DNA from: an uncultured Bacteroidales bacterium
GTDB lineage: Bacteria > Bacteroidota > Bacteroidia > Bacteroidales > F082
Direction: 5' to 3'
Assembly (NCBI GenBank): GCA_937926515.1
Contig: CALAZZ010000096.1
Location: 1 to 64,000 of the forward strand
Length of the DNA: 64,000 nt
Part shown: positions 51,266-60,497 of the stretch, piece after piece
How the letters are laid out: the number at the start of each line of letters is the position of its first letter
Position numbering within the stretch: position 1 is the first letter of the stretch
Translations under genes and position numbers: made by a program
Notes under the pieces: model-generated
What the model was told of the DNA's origin: nothing
Seen by the model: only the letters and a program-made list of their open reading frames with translations
Databases searched by the model: none

Positions 51266-51898
51266 TTAAAAAGTGAAGCGATGTATACCAACAGGGTAGT
51301 CTTCTGAAAGGATCGATTTTATTCGGGTATAATCATCTTTAGAATGAACGAAATCAATATTGTTGGTATCAAGAATCAAAATTCGCATATCTCTCTGCTG
51401 ACGCATAAAATCAAAGTACCCCGACTGTATTCCACTCAGATATTCATCCTTGATTTTTTGTTCGTATGCACGCCCGCGGATACGAATATTATGTTGAAGC
51501 CTGTCAACATCCAGATATAAATAAACAAAAAGATCAGGTTTGGGCAGCGCTGCGGTGATGAAATTAAAAAAGCGGGAAAATAAGGCCAGCTCATCGTCTG
51601 GTAAAGTTCTACGGGCAAACACCAGCGACTTCACAATATAGTAATCAGAAATGGTAAAGCTTCTGAATAAATCTTGAGTGCCCAGCTGATCCTTTAATTG
51701 CTGAAACCTGGAGGCCATGAATGACATTTCGAGCGGAAAGGCATACTTTTCCTGGTCTTCATAGAATTTAGGCAAAAATGCATTGTCTTCGAATTGCTCG
51801 AGTATCAGCTTCGCATTATATTCACTGGCAATCATTTGAGCCAATGAAGTCTTGCCTGCCCCAATGGTGCCTTCAATCGCAATAAAATTATAGCGCAT
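51266..51898 (-). CDS. Deoxynucleoside kinase
   Basis: A 210-residue enzyme that phosphorylates a deoxynucleoside, probably deoxyadenosine or deoxyguanosine, in salvage. The P-loop is EGTIGAGKTSLAQ, and the family RIRGRAYEQ (Arg-rich lid) and DLFVYLYLDVDRLQHNI follow. Similar proteins are called dAK/dGK in Bacteroidota. The upstream neighbour folK ends 21 bases before its start, so the two may be co-transcribed. Thymidine kinase-like activity is less likely, but cannot be excluded from sequence alone. Confidence 0.88.
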   Translation of the reverse strand: MRYNFIAIEGTIGAGKTSLAQMIASEYNAKLILEQFEDNAFLPKFYEDQEKYAFPLEMSFMASRFQQLKDQLGTQDLFRSFTISDYYIVKSLVFARRTLPDDELALFSRFFNFITAALPKPDLFVYLYLDVDRLQHNIRIRGRAYEQKIKDEYLSGIQSGYFDFMRQQRDMRILILDTNNIDFVHSKDDYTRIKSILSEDYPVGIHRFTF

Positions 51899-51919
51899 GG
51901 TTACAAATATACAAAGGTT

Positions 51920-52426
51920 TCAGCCTTTTCCCATCGTAAGTTTTAAAAGCTTTACTTCAGCAGTGTCCGTCACATGCTCCAACATTTCTTTTGTTGTCAT
52001 ACGCAGCACAGGGTGCTTATAATCAGGAGCAATTTCAGACAATGGGAGCAATACAAAGCGTCTTTGGTGCAGCCTGGGGTGCGGTATGGATAGATTTGAC
52101 TTTTCAACTATAAGATTGTCAAAGTATAAAATATCAATATCAATTTTCCTTGAGCTATATCCCACTTCCTTGCGTTTGCGGCCAAGTTTTTTTTCGACAC
52201 CTAATAAGCCATCAAGTAATGCCTCAGGGGACAGAATTGTTTCAAATAATACAACCTGGTTTAAGAATTTTTCACTTGAATAAAAACCCCAGGCAGGACT
52301 TTCATAGAGCGATGAAGAATTCAATACCTTCCCGAAATTAAATTCAATTTCACGTATGGCATTTTGAATAAAACCAATACGGTCGCCCAAGTTTGAACCG
52401 AATAATAAATAAACCTTGTGTTTCAT
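51920..52426 (-). CDS. folK: 2-amino-4-hydroxy-6-hydroxymethyldihydropteridine pyrophosphokinase
   Basis: A 168-residue folate enzyme that transfers pyrophosphate from ATP to hydroxymethyl-dihydropterin. The N-terminal block YLLFGSNLGDRIGFIQNAI, the ATP-binding SRKIDIDILYFDN and PHPRLHQRRFVLLPLSEIAP are classic HPPK motifs. Length is standard. A perfect -7 box (52434-52441) lies only eight bases upstream of the ATG, so the transcript would be leaderless or nearly so. It lies upstream of the deoxynucleoside kinase and is divergent from sppA. Confidence 0.95.
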   Translation of the reverse strand: MKHKVYLLFGSNLGDRIGFIQNAIREIEFNFGKVLNSSSLYESPAWGFYSSEKFLNQVVLFETILSPEALLDGLLGVEKKLGRKRKEVGYSSRKIDIDILYFDNLIVEKSNLSIPHPRLHQRRFVLLPLSEIAPDYKHPVLRMTTKEMLEHVTDTAEVKLLKLTMGKG

Positions 52427-52781
52427 TTGCTGGCAAATTTAGGGTGTTCTGTCATATAACTTTACAAGATTTTTTTGATTTGAAAAGGAAACCATGTCAT
52501 GAACGGGATAAAAGTATATTTGATTAGAAATTTCAATAAGTTATGATGCAGGTCACGTATTTTTACTTGAAATTATTACTAATATTGTCATGGGAAAACT
52601 TGCAATAATACGTACGAAAATGTACACCTGTGTCTGAAATTGTACATATATTATAAAATGTTTAAGTGAAAGACTGAAGCTAAAATCCGTGAATAGAAAG
52701 GGATATGATAACAGGTATAATTTATGTACAATAATTATTCTGTACCACTAAAGTCAAATGTATTAATTTAAAACCAAAACA
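52427..52781. other. Intergenic region with TGTACA repeats
   Basis: No gene is visible in this 355-base AT-rich stretch. TGTACA palindromes occur at 52621-52626, 52641-52646 and 52725-52730, with TGTACC at 52741-52746 and CGTACG at 52611-52616. The first two are exactly 20 bases apart. I see no standard -7 box for sppA; the repeats may be operator sites. Confidence 0.45.
52434..52441 (-). promoter_or_regulatory. -7 box close to folK start
   Basis: The minus strand reads TAAATTTG, a perfect match, only eight bases before the ATG at 52426. Transcription would start at or next to the start codon. Confidence 0.5.
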
Positions 52782-54569
52782 ATGAAAGATTTTTTCAAAT
52801 TCATGCTGGCATCAGTAGCAGGAACCCTGATCACTCTGATACTTTTGCTTTTCTTAATGATCGGTATGGTGGCTTCGCTTGTATCACTTGCCGAGAAGGA
52901 TGAAGTCAAACTGAAGGAAAATACCGTGCTTGTGGCAAAATTCAACACGCCTATCGTTGACCGCGCGATAAACAACCCTTTCGAAGGCTTTGACTTTGGC
53001 TCACTCAAATCAAATAAGCCATTAGGGCTGAACGATATCCTAAAGAACATTGAAAAAGCCGCCTCGGATCCAAATATTGATGGGATCTACCTTGAGTTGT
53101 CTGAAATTAGCTCCGGAATGGGCAACCTGGAAGAAATTCGTAAGAAATTGGTTGAATTTAAAGAAAGCGGTAAATTTATTATTAGTTATGCCGAAATGTA
53201 TAGCCAGTCGTCCTATTATCTTGCCTCAGTGGCAGACGAGATCTATCTTAACCCCGATGGCCTGCTGCTTTTTAAAGGCTTGTCTGCCCAGTTGTATTTT
53301 GTAAAGCATATGCTTGAAAAATTAGAAATTGAACCGCAGATATTGCGGGGGCGCGACAATAAATATAAAAGTGCTGTAGAGCCTTATATGTATGATAAGA
53401 TGAGTGAAGCCAACCGTGAACAAATGATGAAAGCATTGGATGGTATTTGGTCAAAATTTCTTGAAGCCATCAACGAAAACCGCGGAATTGGAATAGAAGA
53501 CTTGAATCGCTTTGCCGATGAACTGGAAGTATTTGATCCAGCCAAAGCTTTGGAGCACGGATTTGTGGATGGATTGGTTTATAAGGATGAGATACTGACA
53601 AAGTTGCGCGAAAAAACAGCTAAGGAAGAAAATGAGAAGATAGAATCTGTCGGTATTGCGCGCTATACCAGCGTGCCCGAGCAGACCGAAGGCCGAAGCA
53701 AGAGCCGTGTCCGAGATAGGGTGGCTGTTATTTATGCTATAGGTGGTATCAGTGGGGGAGAAGGCTCTGAAACATCAATTGGATCAGATAAAATATCTAA
53801 AGTGATTCGTGAAGCTCGAACAAATGAAAATGTGAAAGCTATCGTAATGCGTGTAAATTCCGGAGGGGGAAGTGCATTGGCTTCTGAGATTATTCGACGT
53901 GAAGTTGAATTGGCAGCTGCCGAAAAACCATTTATTGTTTCAATGGGTAATGTTGCAGCATCCGGGGGATACTGGATATCTGCCAACGCCGATTATATTT
54001 TTGCTGATCCTACCACCATTACTGGCTCAATAGGTGTTTTTGGCATGTTTCCAAATATGAAGGGATTGTTTAACAACAAGCTGGGCATTACATTTGATAA
54101 AGTAATGACGAATAAGAATGCGGATTTTATTGACGTAATGGAACCAATCAATGCACACCAACGTGAGGTAATTGAATTTCAGATATCAAAGATATATGAT
54201 GATTTTCTCGAGTTGGTAGCTCATAGTCGTGGCATGACGGTAGAACAAGTTGATAGAATGGCACAAGGTAGGATATGGACTGGTATTGATGCTTTGGAAC
54301 TTGGCTTGATTGATGAGCTTGGTGGAATGGAAGAAGCCATTGCTTATGCAGCAAATATGGCTGAACTTGGCGATGAGTATCGCTTGCTTGAGCTTCCCGA
54401 ACAAAAGGATCCTATACAACAATTGATTTCGGAAATGACGGGACAAAGCCGTGTGAAATTGCTCCGCAAAGAACTCGGATCTTTCTATGATCATATCGAG
54501 TACTTAAGGCAAGTGGCCGAAATGAAAGATGTTCAGGCACGGTTGCCATTCTTCTTTACGATCCAATAA
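52782..54569 (+). CDS. sppA: Signal peptide peptidase SppA, 67K type
   Basis: A 595-residue inner-membrane serine protease that degrades cleaved signal peptides. An N-terminal transmembrane helix (about 8-32) is followed by two tandem S49 domains. The catalytic Lys196 lies in DNKYKSAVEPY and Ser394 in GNVAASGGYW, the Lys/Ser dyad of the 67K family (K209/S409 in E. coli). The oxyanion block MRVNSGGGSALASE is also intact. Length is normal for this long form. A divergent TGTACA-rich region precedes it, and a convergent terminator hairpin follows. Confidence 0.96.
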   Translation: MKDFFKFMLASVAGTLITLILLLFLMIGMVASLVSLAEKDEVKLKENTVLVAKFNTPIVDRAINNPFEGFDFGSLKSNKPLGLNDILKNIEKAASDPNIDGIYLELSEISSGMGNLEEIRKKLVEFKESGKFIISYAEMYSQSSYYLASVADEIYLNPDGLLLFKGLSAQLYFVKHMLEKLEIEPQILRGRDNKYKSAVEPYMYDKMSEANREQMMKALDGIWSKFLEAINENRGIGIEDLNRFADELEVFDPAKALEHGFVDGLVYKDEILTKLREKTAKEENEKIESVGIARYTSVPEQTEGRSKSRVRDRVAVIYAIGGISGGEGSETSIGSDKISKVIREARTNENVKAIVMRVNSGGGSALASEIIRREVELAAAEKPFIVSMGNVAASGGYWISANADYIFADPTTITGSIGVFGMFPNMKGLFNNKLGITFDKVMTNKNADFIDVMEPINAHQREVIEFQISKIYDDFLELVAHSRGMTVEQVDRMAQGRIWTGIDALELGLIDELGGMEEAIAYAANMAELGDEYRLLELPEQKDPIQQLISEMTGQSRVKLLRKELGSFYDHIEYLRQVAEMKDVQARLPFFFTIQ

Positions 54570-54586
54570 TAATTGAGCCTAATAGC

Positions 54587-54666
54587 AAAAAAAGCAGTTG
54601 CAACCAAATCCATTTGCCCCGGATGAATTAATTCATTTGCATCATGAGGAATTGTGACTGCTTTTT
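54587..54666. terminator. Long-loop bidirectional terminator between sppA and the e(P4) gene
   Basis: Arms AAAAAGCAGT (54589-54598) and ACTGCTTTTT (54657-54666) are perfect complements across a 58-base loop. The loop holds its own palindrome, ATGAATTAATTCAT. T-runs on both strands fit a shared terminator for two convergent genes. Confidence 0.65.
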
Positions 54667-54671
54667 ATAAT

Positions 54672-55478
54672 CTAAAACCCTTTTAATCCCTTTTGAAGTT
54701 CAAAGGCCAGCTCATCCGGTGTGATTCCATGTTCATACCCCGGTAGGGCATTTACCCATGTTCCGTAAATGGCATTGGGCAGCATGATCCATCTGCTACC
54801 GAATTCCAACTTCTTTTCATCTGTGTATTCCATCCTAAGATCAGCTTGATCCGTGTCAAAAGTACTGTGAAAATCACCCAGGTTGTCCCCAATAAGGACT
54901 GCGATATGGTACATTTCCAAGATCATTCTGCGCCTTGGTTCTTTATCATTTTCCACTGTACGCATGAGCAAGTGGTCATCATCGGCATAAGGAAAACCTT
55001 GTTCAAGGAGATTCTTTAAGGTGGCTTCACGAAACTCTTCTTTACGATTGGTGATGTAAAACACTTCTACACCTTTTTCTTCAGCCTCCAGCAGAAATTC
55101 CAATGCTCCGGGAACCGGTTCCGCAATTGCAAGTTCAACCCACTCAGCCCATCGTTTTGGATACCCAAAGTCTTCCAAAATGGCTGTTGCCTGATAGGGG
55201 CTGTTATCAAGCACAGTCTCATCAATATCAACAACAACAGCCAGAGGGTAATCATAACCGACAGCTACTTCTTTTTCCAACTGCATGGAGGCTAGGTTAA
55301 ATGCCTGATAACATAATGCCCTGTACTCAGCTGCATACTGCTGATAGAGTGTAGCATACAAGATGGGGTGGGCATGAAAATGGTCATGGTCATGATCATG
55401 ATGGGCTTGATAATGGCATGCCTGAAAACTAAATACAGCAAAAAATGCAATTACAAAGAGGAGGTTTAATTTTCTCAT
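54672..55478 (-). CDS. 5'-nucleotidase/acid phosphatase, lipoprotein e(P4) family, with His-rich N-terminus
   Basis: A 268-residue lipoprotein of the e(P4) HAD class C phosphatases, which remove phosphate from nucleotides or NMN outside the inner membrane. The lipobox ends FQAC (Cys21). Just behind it is a His/Asp-rich run, HHDHDHDHFHAHP, likely metal-binding. HAD motifs follow: VVVDIDETVLDN (catalytic Asp pair), FYITNRKEE and VLIGDNLGDF. Length is typical. The gene is convergent with sppA and shares the long-loop terminator. Upstream a weak -7-like box (TATTTTCG) lies near 55507-55516. Confidence 0.9.
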   Translation of the reverse strand: MRKLNLLFVIAFFAVFSFQACHYQAHHDHDHDHFHAHPILYATLYQQYAAEYRALCYQAFNLASMQLEKEVAVGYDYPLAVVVDIDETVLDNSPYQATAILEDFGYPKRWAEWVELAIAEPVPGALEFLLEAEEKGVEVFYITNRKEEFREATLKNLLEQGFPYADDDHLLMRTVENDKEPRRRMILEMYHIAVLIGDNLGDFHSTFDTDQADLRMEYTDEKKLEFGSRWIMLPNAIYGTWVNALPGYEHGITPDELAFELQKGLKGF

Positions 55479-55512
55479 ATGAATAATGATTTTTGTTATG
55501 GAGCGAAAATAA

Positions 55513-55547
55513 TAAAAAAAATGCCGGACATTATGCGGCCCGGCATT
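55513..55547 (-). terminator. Terminator of the pyruvate:ferredoxin oxidoreductase gene
   Basis: Arms AATGCCGG (55520-55527) and CCGGCATT (55540-55547) are perfect complements. On the minus strand the stem is followed by a long T-run. It lies 19 bases after the stop codon. Confidence 0.9.
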
Positions 55548-55565
55548 GTATTAGATAAGAAATGA

Positions 55566-58500
55566 TCAGACTACTTTAGGTGAAAAGTCCATTGCTTCAT
55601 ACCGTTTATATTGATTGTATCTCCAACGGGCATTTTCCTCAGCTATTTCACCAAGCTTAATCGCTTCAGTTGGGAATGTTTTCCTAAGGGAGCTGAAACG
55701 AACTTCACTATTGATATAATCCTGGAATTTGCTCCAGTCAGGTTCCTTTGAATCCAACTGGAATGGGTTTTTACCTTCTTCTTCAAGTAATGGGTTGTAA
55801 CGGAACATCTGCCAGTAACCTGATTCAACAGCCAGCTTTGATTGTTCCTGGGCTTTACCCATGCCTGCTTTCAGGCCGTGGTTTATACAAGGTGAATAGG
55901 CGATGATCACAGATGGGCCCGGGTATGCTTCAGCTTCCTTTAGTGCCTTGAAGAACTGGTTGTAATTTGCACCCATGGCCACTTGTGCAACATAAATATA
56001 GCCGTATGACATCATCATGGCACCAAGGTCTTTTTTCTTCACCTTTTTACCAGAAGTTGCAAATTTGGCAACAGCACCAACCGGAGTTGATTTGGACGCT
56101 TGTCCACCGGTATTGGAATAGACTTCGGTGTCCAATACCAACAAGTTGATATCCTCACCCGAGGCCAATACATGATCAAGGCCACCAAAGCCAATATCGT
56201 AAGCCCAGCCATCACCTCCAAACACCCAAATCGATTTCTTGATGAAGTATTGTTCAAGCGACATTAATTCTTTAGCCAGGGTGTCAGTTTTGTCTTTGAG
56301 TACCTCAACCAGTTTAGCCGAGGCGGTTTTTGAAGCTTCGGCATCGTACATGGTGTCAATCCAATTGCTGAAAGCTTCTTTGCGGTCAGTGTCTATTTTA
56401 CCTTTAAGGGCTTCATACATACGCAGTGCAATACGTGCACGAAGCTTATTTACGCCAAGTGCCATACCATAACCATACTCGGCATTGTCTTCGAAAAGTG
56501 AGTTGGCCCAGGCTGGTCCTTTGCCTTCAGCATTAGCACAATAGGGTGTGCTTGGAGCCGATCCTCCGTAAATAGAAGAACATCCTGTGGCGTTGGCCAC
56601 CATCATTCTGTCACCATAGAGCTGGGTGACAGTCTTAATATAAGGTGTTTCGCCACATCCGGCACAAGCGCCTGAGAATTCAAACAGAGGCTGTGCAAAC
56701 TGGCTGTTCTTTACTGAGGCGAACTTGTCAACCACAGTGTCTTTATAAGTGACATGATTGGCGAAATATTCCCACCTGCCAATTTCTGCCTCCTGTGATT
56801 CAAGTGTACGCATCACAAGTGATTTTTCCTTTGATGGACATATATCAACACAGTTTTCGCAACCGGTACAATCCAATGGACTTATCTGGATACGATATTT
56901 AAGTGGTGCAAACTTGCCTTTTGTATCCAGCAGATCTGTACCTTCGGGAGCCTTGCCTGCCTCTTCCTCATCAAGCAGGAATGGTCTGATGCAGGCGTGA
57001 GGGCATACATAAGCACATTGATTACACTGTATACAGTTTTCAGCAATCCACTCTGGTACATGAGTGGCAATACCGCGTTTTTCGAATGCTGCAGTGCCGG
57101 GAGGGAAGGAGCCATCTTCACGGTTGAGGAACGCACTAACCGGAAGGTCGTCACCTTTCATCGCATTGATTGGCTCTACCACATCACGTATAAAAATAGG
57201 GCTGCCATTGTCGGAAGTTCTAGCTTCAACATCAAGCTTGGACCATTCAGCAGGTACTTTCACCTCAACTACATCACCTCCACAATCAACAGCATCGTAG
57301 TTCATTTTTACAATCCGCTCACCTTTATTGCCATAGGATTTCATTATGAAATCCTTCATTTTCTCAACAGCCTGATCATAAGGAATAATCTCTGCGACCT
57401 TAAAAAATGCTGATTGCATGATGGTATTTGTTCGTCCTCCGAGGCCAATATCTTCAGCAATCTTTGTGGCATTGATAATGTAGAATTTGATCTTGTTATC
57501 AGCCAGGTATTTTTTAATGCTGTTAGGTAGTTTAGCTTTTGTTTCTTCCTCATCCCAAATGCTGTTTAGTAGAAACGTACCTCCTTTTTTCAGGCCTTTC
57601 AGCATATCGTATTTCCCGAGGTATGCCGGAACGTGGCATGCCACAAAGTCTGGTGTGCCAACCAAGTAGGTTGAACGGATCACACTGTCGCCAAAACGAA
57701 GATGCGAAGTCGTTACACCTCCTGATTTTTTTGAATCATAGGCAAAATATGCCTGGGCATATTTATCTGTTGTTTCACCAATAATCTTGATTGAATTCTT
57801 GTTTGCACCTACAGTCCCATCAGCACCAATACCATAAAACTTTGCTTCGTAAGTGCCTTTTGGGGCAATGCTAATTTCGGGAAGTAAGGGCAATGAAGTG
57901 TAAGTGACGTCATCCAGTATTCCAACAGTGAACCGGTCTTTGGGTTCTTTCATTTTCAGGTTTTCATAAACTGAAACGATCATTGCCGGAGTGGTGTCTT
58001 TAGAGCTTAAACCATATCTTCCTCCTACAATGAGTGGGGCATTTTCCTTGCCATAAAAAACATCCTTAACATCGAGCAATAATGGTTCCCCATTGGCGCC
58101 CGGTTCTTTTGTGCGATCGAGAACTGCGATTCTTTTAACTGTTTTAGGAATAACATTTAGTAAATATTTGGCAGAAAATGGCCGGTATAAATGAACGCTG
58201 ATTAAACCAACATTTTCCCCTTTGGCATTCAGGTGGTCAATGGTTTCGCGAATGGTTTCCGTAACTGAGCCCATTGCGATGATGATATTTTCAGCATCGG
58301 TTGCACCATAATAAGTGAATGGCTGATATTTACGGCCGGTCATTTTGCTGATTTGTTTCATATAATCAGCTACCATATCAGGGATAGGCTCATAGAAACG
58401 GTTGGCAGCTTCTCGTGACTGGAAATAAACATCAGGGTTTTGAGCCATACCTCTAGTTACCGGATGTTCGGGATTGAGTGCATTGTTGCGGAAACGCTGA

Positions 58501-59105
58501 AGTGCCTCCCAATCAATCAAGTTCATCATTTCTTCGGTCTCGAAGTAGTCAACTTTTTGAATTTCGTGAGAAGTACGGAACCCATCAAAAAAATGAAGGA
58601 AGGGTATGCGTGATTTGATGGCTCCAAGGTGTGCTATTGGAGCCAGATCCATGATCTCCTGTACGCTACCGGTAGCCAACATGGCAAAACCGGTATGACG
58701 TGTACTCATTACATCGCTGTGATCACCAAAAATGGACAGGGCCTGTGCAGCAAGACTGCGTGCACTTACATGGAAAACTCCGGGTAAAAGCTCACCGGAT
58801 ATTTTATACATATTGGGAATCATAAGCAACAAACCCTGTGATGCAGTAAAAGTTGAAGTGAGTGCACCAGACTGTAAGGAACCATGTACTGCACCGGCAG
58901 CGCCTGCCTCTGATTGCATCTCAGTTACCTGAACAGTATCTCCGAAAATATTCTTTTTGCCAAAGGCTGCCCATTCGTCAACATATTCGGCCATATTGGA
59001 TGATGGAGTAATAGGATATATGGCAGCAACTTCGCTGAACATATAGGCTACGTGTGAAGCAGCATAATTGCCATCACATGTTATAAATTTCTTTTTTCTT
59101 TCCAT
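55566..59105 (-). CDS. nifJ: Pyruvate:ferredoxin (flavodoxin) oxidoreductase
   Basis: An 1179-residue single-chain enzyme that oxidises pyruvate to acetyl-CoA and carbon dioxide while reducing ferredoxin or flavodoxin. Domain order: an N-terminal pyruvate-binding/transketolase-like domain (AAIYPITPSSNMAEYVDEW), a gamma domain, the CoA domain, two 4Fe-4S clusters (CIQCNQCAYVCPHACIRPF and CTGCENCVDICPS), and the C-terminal thiamine-diphosphate domain (CAGCGETPYIKTVTQLYGDR and GGDGWAYDIGFGG). Length is standard. It marks an anaerobic or facultative lifestyle. A DHOD-like gene is divergent; the strong terminator makes this gene monocistronic. Confidence 0.97.
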   Translation of the reverse strand: MERKKKFITCDGNYAASHVAYMFSEVAAIYPITPSSNMAEYVDEWAAFGKKNIFGDTVQVTEMQSEAGAAGAVHGSLQSGALTSTFTASQGLLLMIPNMYKISGELLPGVFHVSARSLAAQALSIFGDHSDVMSTRHTGFAMLATGSVQEIMDLAPIAHLGAIKSRIPFLHFFDGFRTSHEIQKVDYFETEEMMNLIDWEALQRFRNNALNPEHPVTRGMAQNPDVYFQSREAANRFYEPIPDMVADYMKQISKMTGRKYQPFTYYGATDAENIIIAMGSVTETIRETIDHLNAKGENVGLISVHLYRPFSAKYLLNVIPKTVKRIAVLDRTKEPGANGEPLLLDVKDVFYGKENAPLIVGGRYGLSSKDTTPAMIVSVYENLKMKEPKDRFTVGILDDVTYTSLPLLPEISIAPKGTYEAKFYGIGADGTVGANKNSIKIIGETTDKYAQAYFAYDSKKSGGVTTSHLRFGDSVIRSTYLVGTPDFVACHVPAYLGKYDMLKGLKKGGTFLLNSIWDEEETKAKLPNSIKKYLADNKIKFYIINATKIAEDIGLGGRTNTIMQSAFFKVAEIIPYDQAVEKMKDFIMKSYGNKGERIVKMNYDAVDCGGDVVEVKVPAEWSKLDVEARTSDNGSPIFIRDVVEPINAMKGDDLPVSAFLNREDGSFPPGTAAFEKRGIATHVPEWIAENCIQCNQCAYVCPHACIRPFLLDEEEAGKAPEGTDLLDTKGKFAPLKYRIQISPLDCTGCENCVDICPSKEKSLVMRTLESQEAEIGRWEYFANHVTYKDTVVDKFASVKNSQFAQPLFEFSGACAGCGETPYIKTVTQLYGDRMMVANATGCSSIYGGSAPSTPYCANAEGKGPAWANSLFEDNAEYGYGMALGVNKLRARIALRMYEALKGKIDTDRKEAFSNWIDTMYDAEASKTASAKLVEVLKDKTDTLAKELMSLEQYFIKKSIWVFGGDGWAYDIGFGGLDHVLASGEDINLLVLDTEVYSNTGGQASKSTPVGAVAKFATSGKKVKKKDLGAMMMSYGYIYVAQVAMGANYNQFFKALKEAEAYPGPSVIIAYSPCINHGLKAGMGKAQEQSKLAVESGYWQMFRYNPLLEEEGKNPFQLDSKEPDWSKFQDYINSEVRFSSLRKTFPTEAIKLGEIAEENARWRYNQYKRYEAMDFSPKVV

Positions 59106-59336
59106 AAGTAATTTGAATTTAGGCTTTTACTTGCTTGTTAACAGATTAACAAATTCATTGCGAAATTACTAAAATTATACCATCATTTAGTAGATTTAGA
59201 GCAAAACAAGTACTCCAATACCCTTATTTATAATCAGTTTAGATTAGCATGTCTTTGGAAATATCGATAGAAATTATCTAATTTTACACCCAGATAGTTT
59301 TATTTTGTCACAGCCGATAATAAAATCATTATACAT

Positions 59337-60350
59337 ATGGAATTGAAAACGAAATACCTTGGTTTGGAATTAAAAAACCCGATAATAGTAGGTGCCAGCA
59401 ATTTGGTTACCGACATCGATATGTTGAAAAAGCTTGAAGAATCCGGTGCTGCTGCAATCGTTTACAAGTCATTATTTGAGGAGCAAATACAGCTTGAAAA
59501 TCTTGAACTTCACCAGGATATGACAGATTACAATGAGCGCAATGCCGAGATGACCAGCTTATTTCATGAGGACTTGTACAGCGCAGGGCCTGAGGAGTTT
59601 CTGATGAACTTTAGGAAGGCCAAGGAAGCTATCTCTATCCCACTTATTGCCAGCCTGAATGCTGTTTATGATGATACATGGTATGAGTATGCTAAAAAAC
59701 TGGAAGAAGCCGGAGCAGATGCCATTGAGTTAAACTTTTATGCCATACCCACTGATTTTGATGTGGAAGGCAGGGGCATCATAAACGAGGAACTGGATGT
59801 GATCGAAGGTGTTAAAAAATCTGTAAACATTCCGGTAAGTGTTAAACTAAGCCCTTTTTATACCAATCAACTGTATGTGATAAGTGAAATGGACCGCAAG
59901 GGCACTGATGGATTTGTATTATTCAACAGGCTTTTTCAGCCTGATATTAATATCGATGCTGAGAAGCACTTCTTCCCTTATAACCTCAGCCACGAGCAGG
60001 ATGCCCGCTTACCCTTGCGATTCGCCGGATTGTTATACAAGCAGATCAATGCTGATGTATGTGCCAGTATGGGCATATTCACCGGTGGAGACGTAATTAA
60101 AATGATTCTTGCAGGAGCCGATGTGGTACAGGTGGTAAGTACCATATATAAACATGGTCCAAAGCAGATCACTAAAATGTTGCAGGAAATGGAAACATGG
60201 ATGGCAGGTAAACAATATGAAAAGCTGGACGATTTCCGCGGTAAACTTTCAAATGCTATGTTGAAAGACCCATACGCTTACCGCAGAGCTCAATATGTTG
60301 ATATATTGATGCGTTCTGAAGAAATATTCAAGAAGTATCCGATGCGTTAG
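59337..60350 (+). CDS. Dihydroorotate dehydrogenase-like protein lacking the usual catalytic cysteine
   Basis: A 337-residue TIM-barrel protein of the DHOD family, with FMN-binding blocks such as KNPIIVGASNLVTD at the start and a late GIFTGGDVIKMILAGADVVQVV that fits the phosphate-binding loop. The catalytic loop differs: where class 1 DHODs have LNLSCPN with active-site Cys, this protein has ELNFYAIPTDFD. So it may not be a true DHOD and may carry out a different FMN reaction. In Bacteroidota a similar gene is often found beside pyruvate:ferredoxin oxidoreductase, as here. Function is unknown. Confidence 0.85.
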   Translation: MELKTKYLGLELKNPIIVGASNLVTDIDMLKKLEESGAAAIVYKSLFEEQIQLENLELHQDMTDYNERNAEMTSLFHEDLYSAGPEEFLMNFRKAKEAISIPLIASLNAVYDDTWYEYAKKLEEAGADAIELNFYAIPTDFDVEGRGIINEELDVIEGVKKSVNIPVSVKLSPFYTNQLYVISEMDRKGTDGFVLFNRLFQPDINIDAEKHFFPYNLSHEQDARLPLRFAGLLYKQINADVCASMGIFTGGDVIKMILAGADVVQVVSTIYKHGPKQITKMLQEMETWMAGKQYEKLDDFRGKLSNAMLKDPYAYRRAQYVDILMRSEEIFKKYPMR

Positions 60351-60370
60351 CACGGCATAAAGCTGAATTG

Positions 60371-60398
60371 AAAGCGTCCAAATTCGGGCGCTTTTTTT
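60371..60398 (+). terminator. Terminator of the DHOD-like gene
   Basis: Arms AAAGCGTCC (60371-60379) and GGGCGCTTT (60386-60394), nine pairs with one G-T pair, then seven Ts. It closes the DHOD-like unit against the convergent GH97 gene. Confidence 0.88.
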
Positions 60399-60497
60399 AT
60401 TTATCAGAGCATCCGAAAATGAAATTTGCTATAACGATCTTGGATGCATGAAAATTATCCGGTAAGGGTTGCTGATAAATTGAAAATACCTTTTCGG

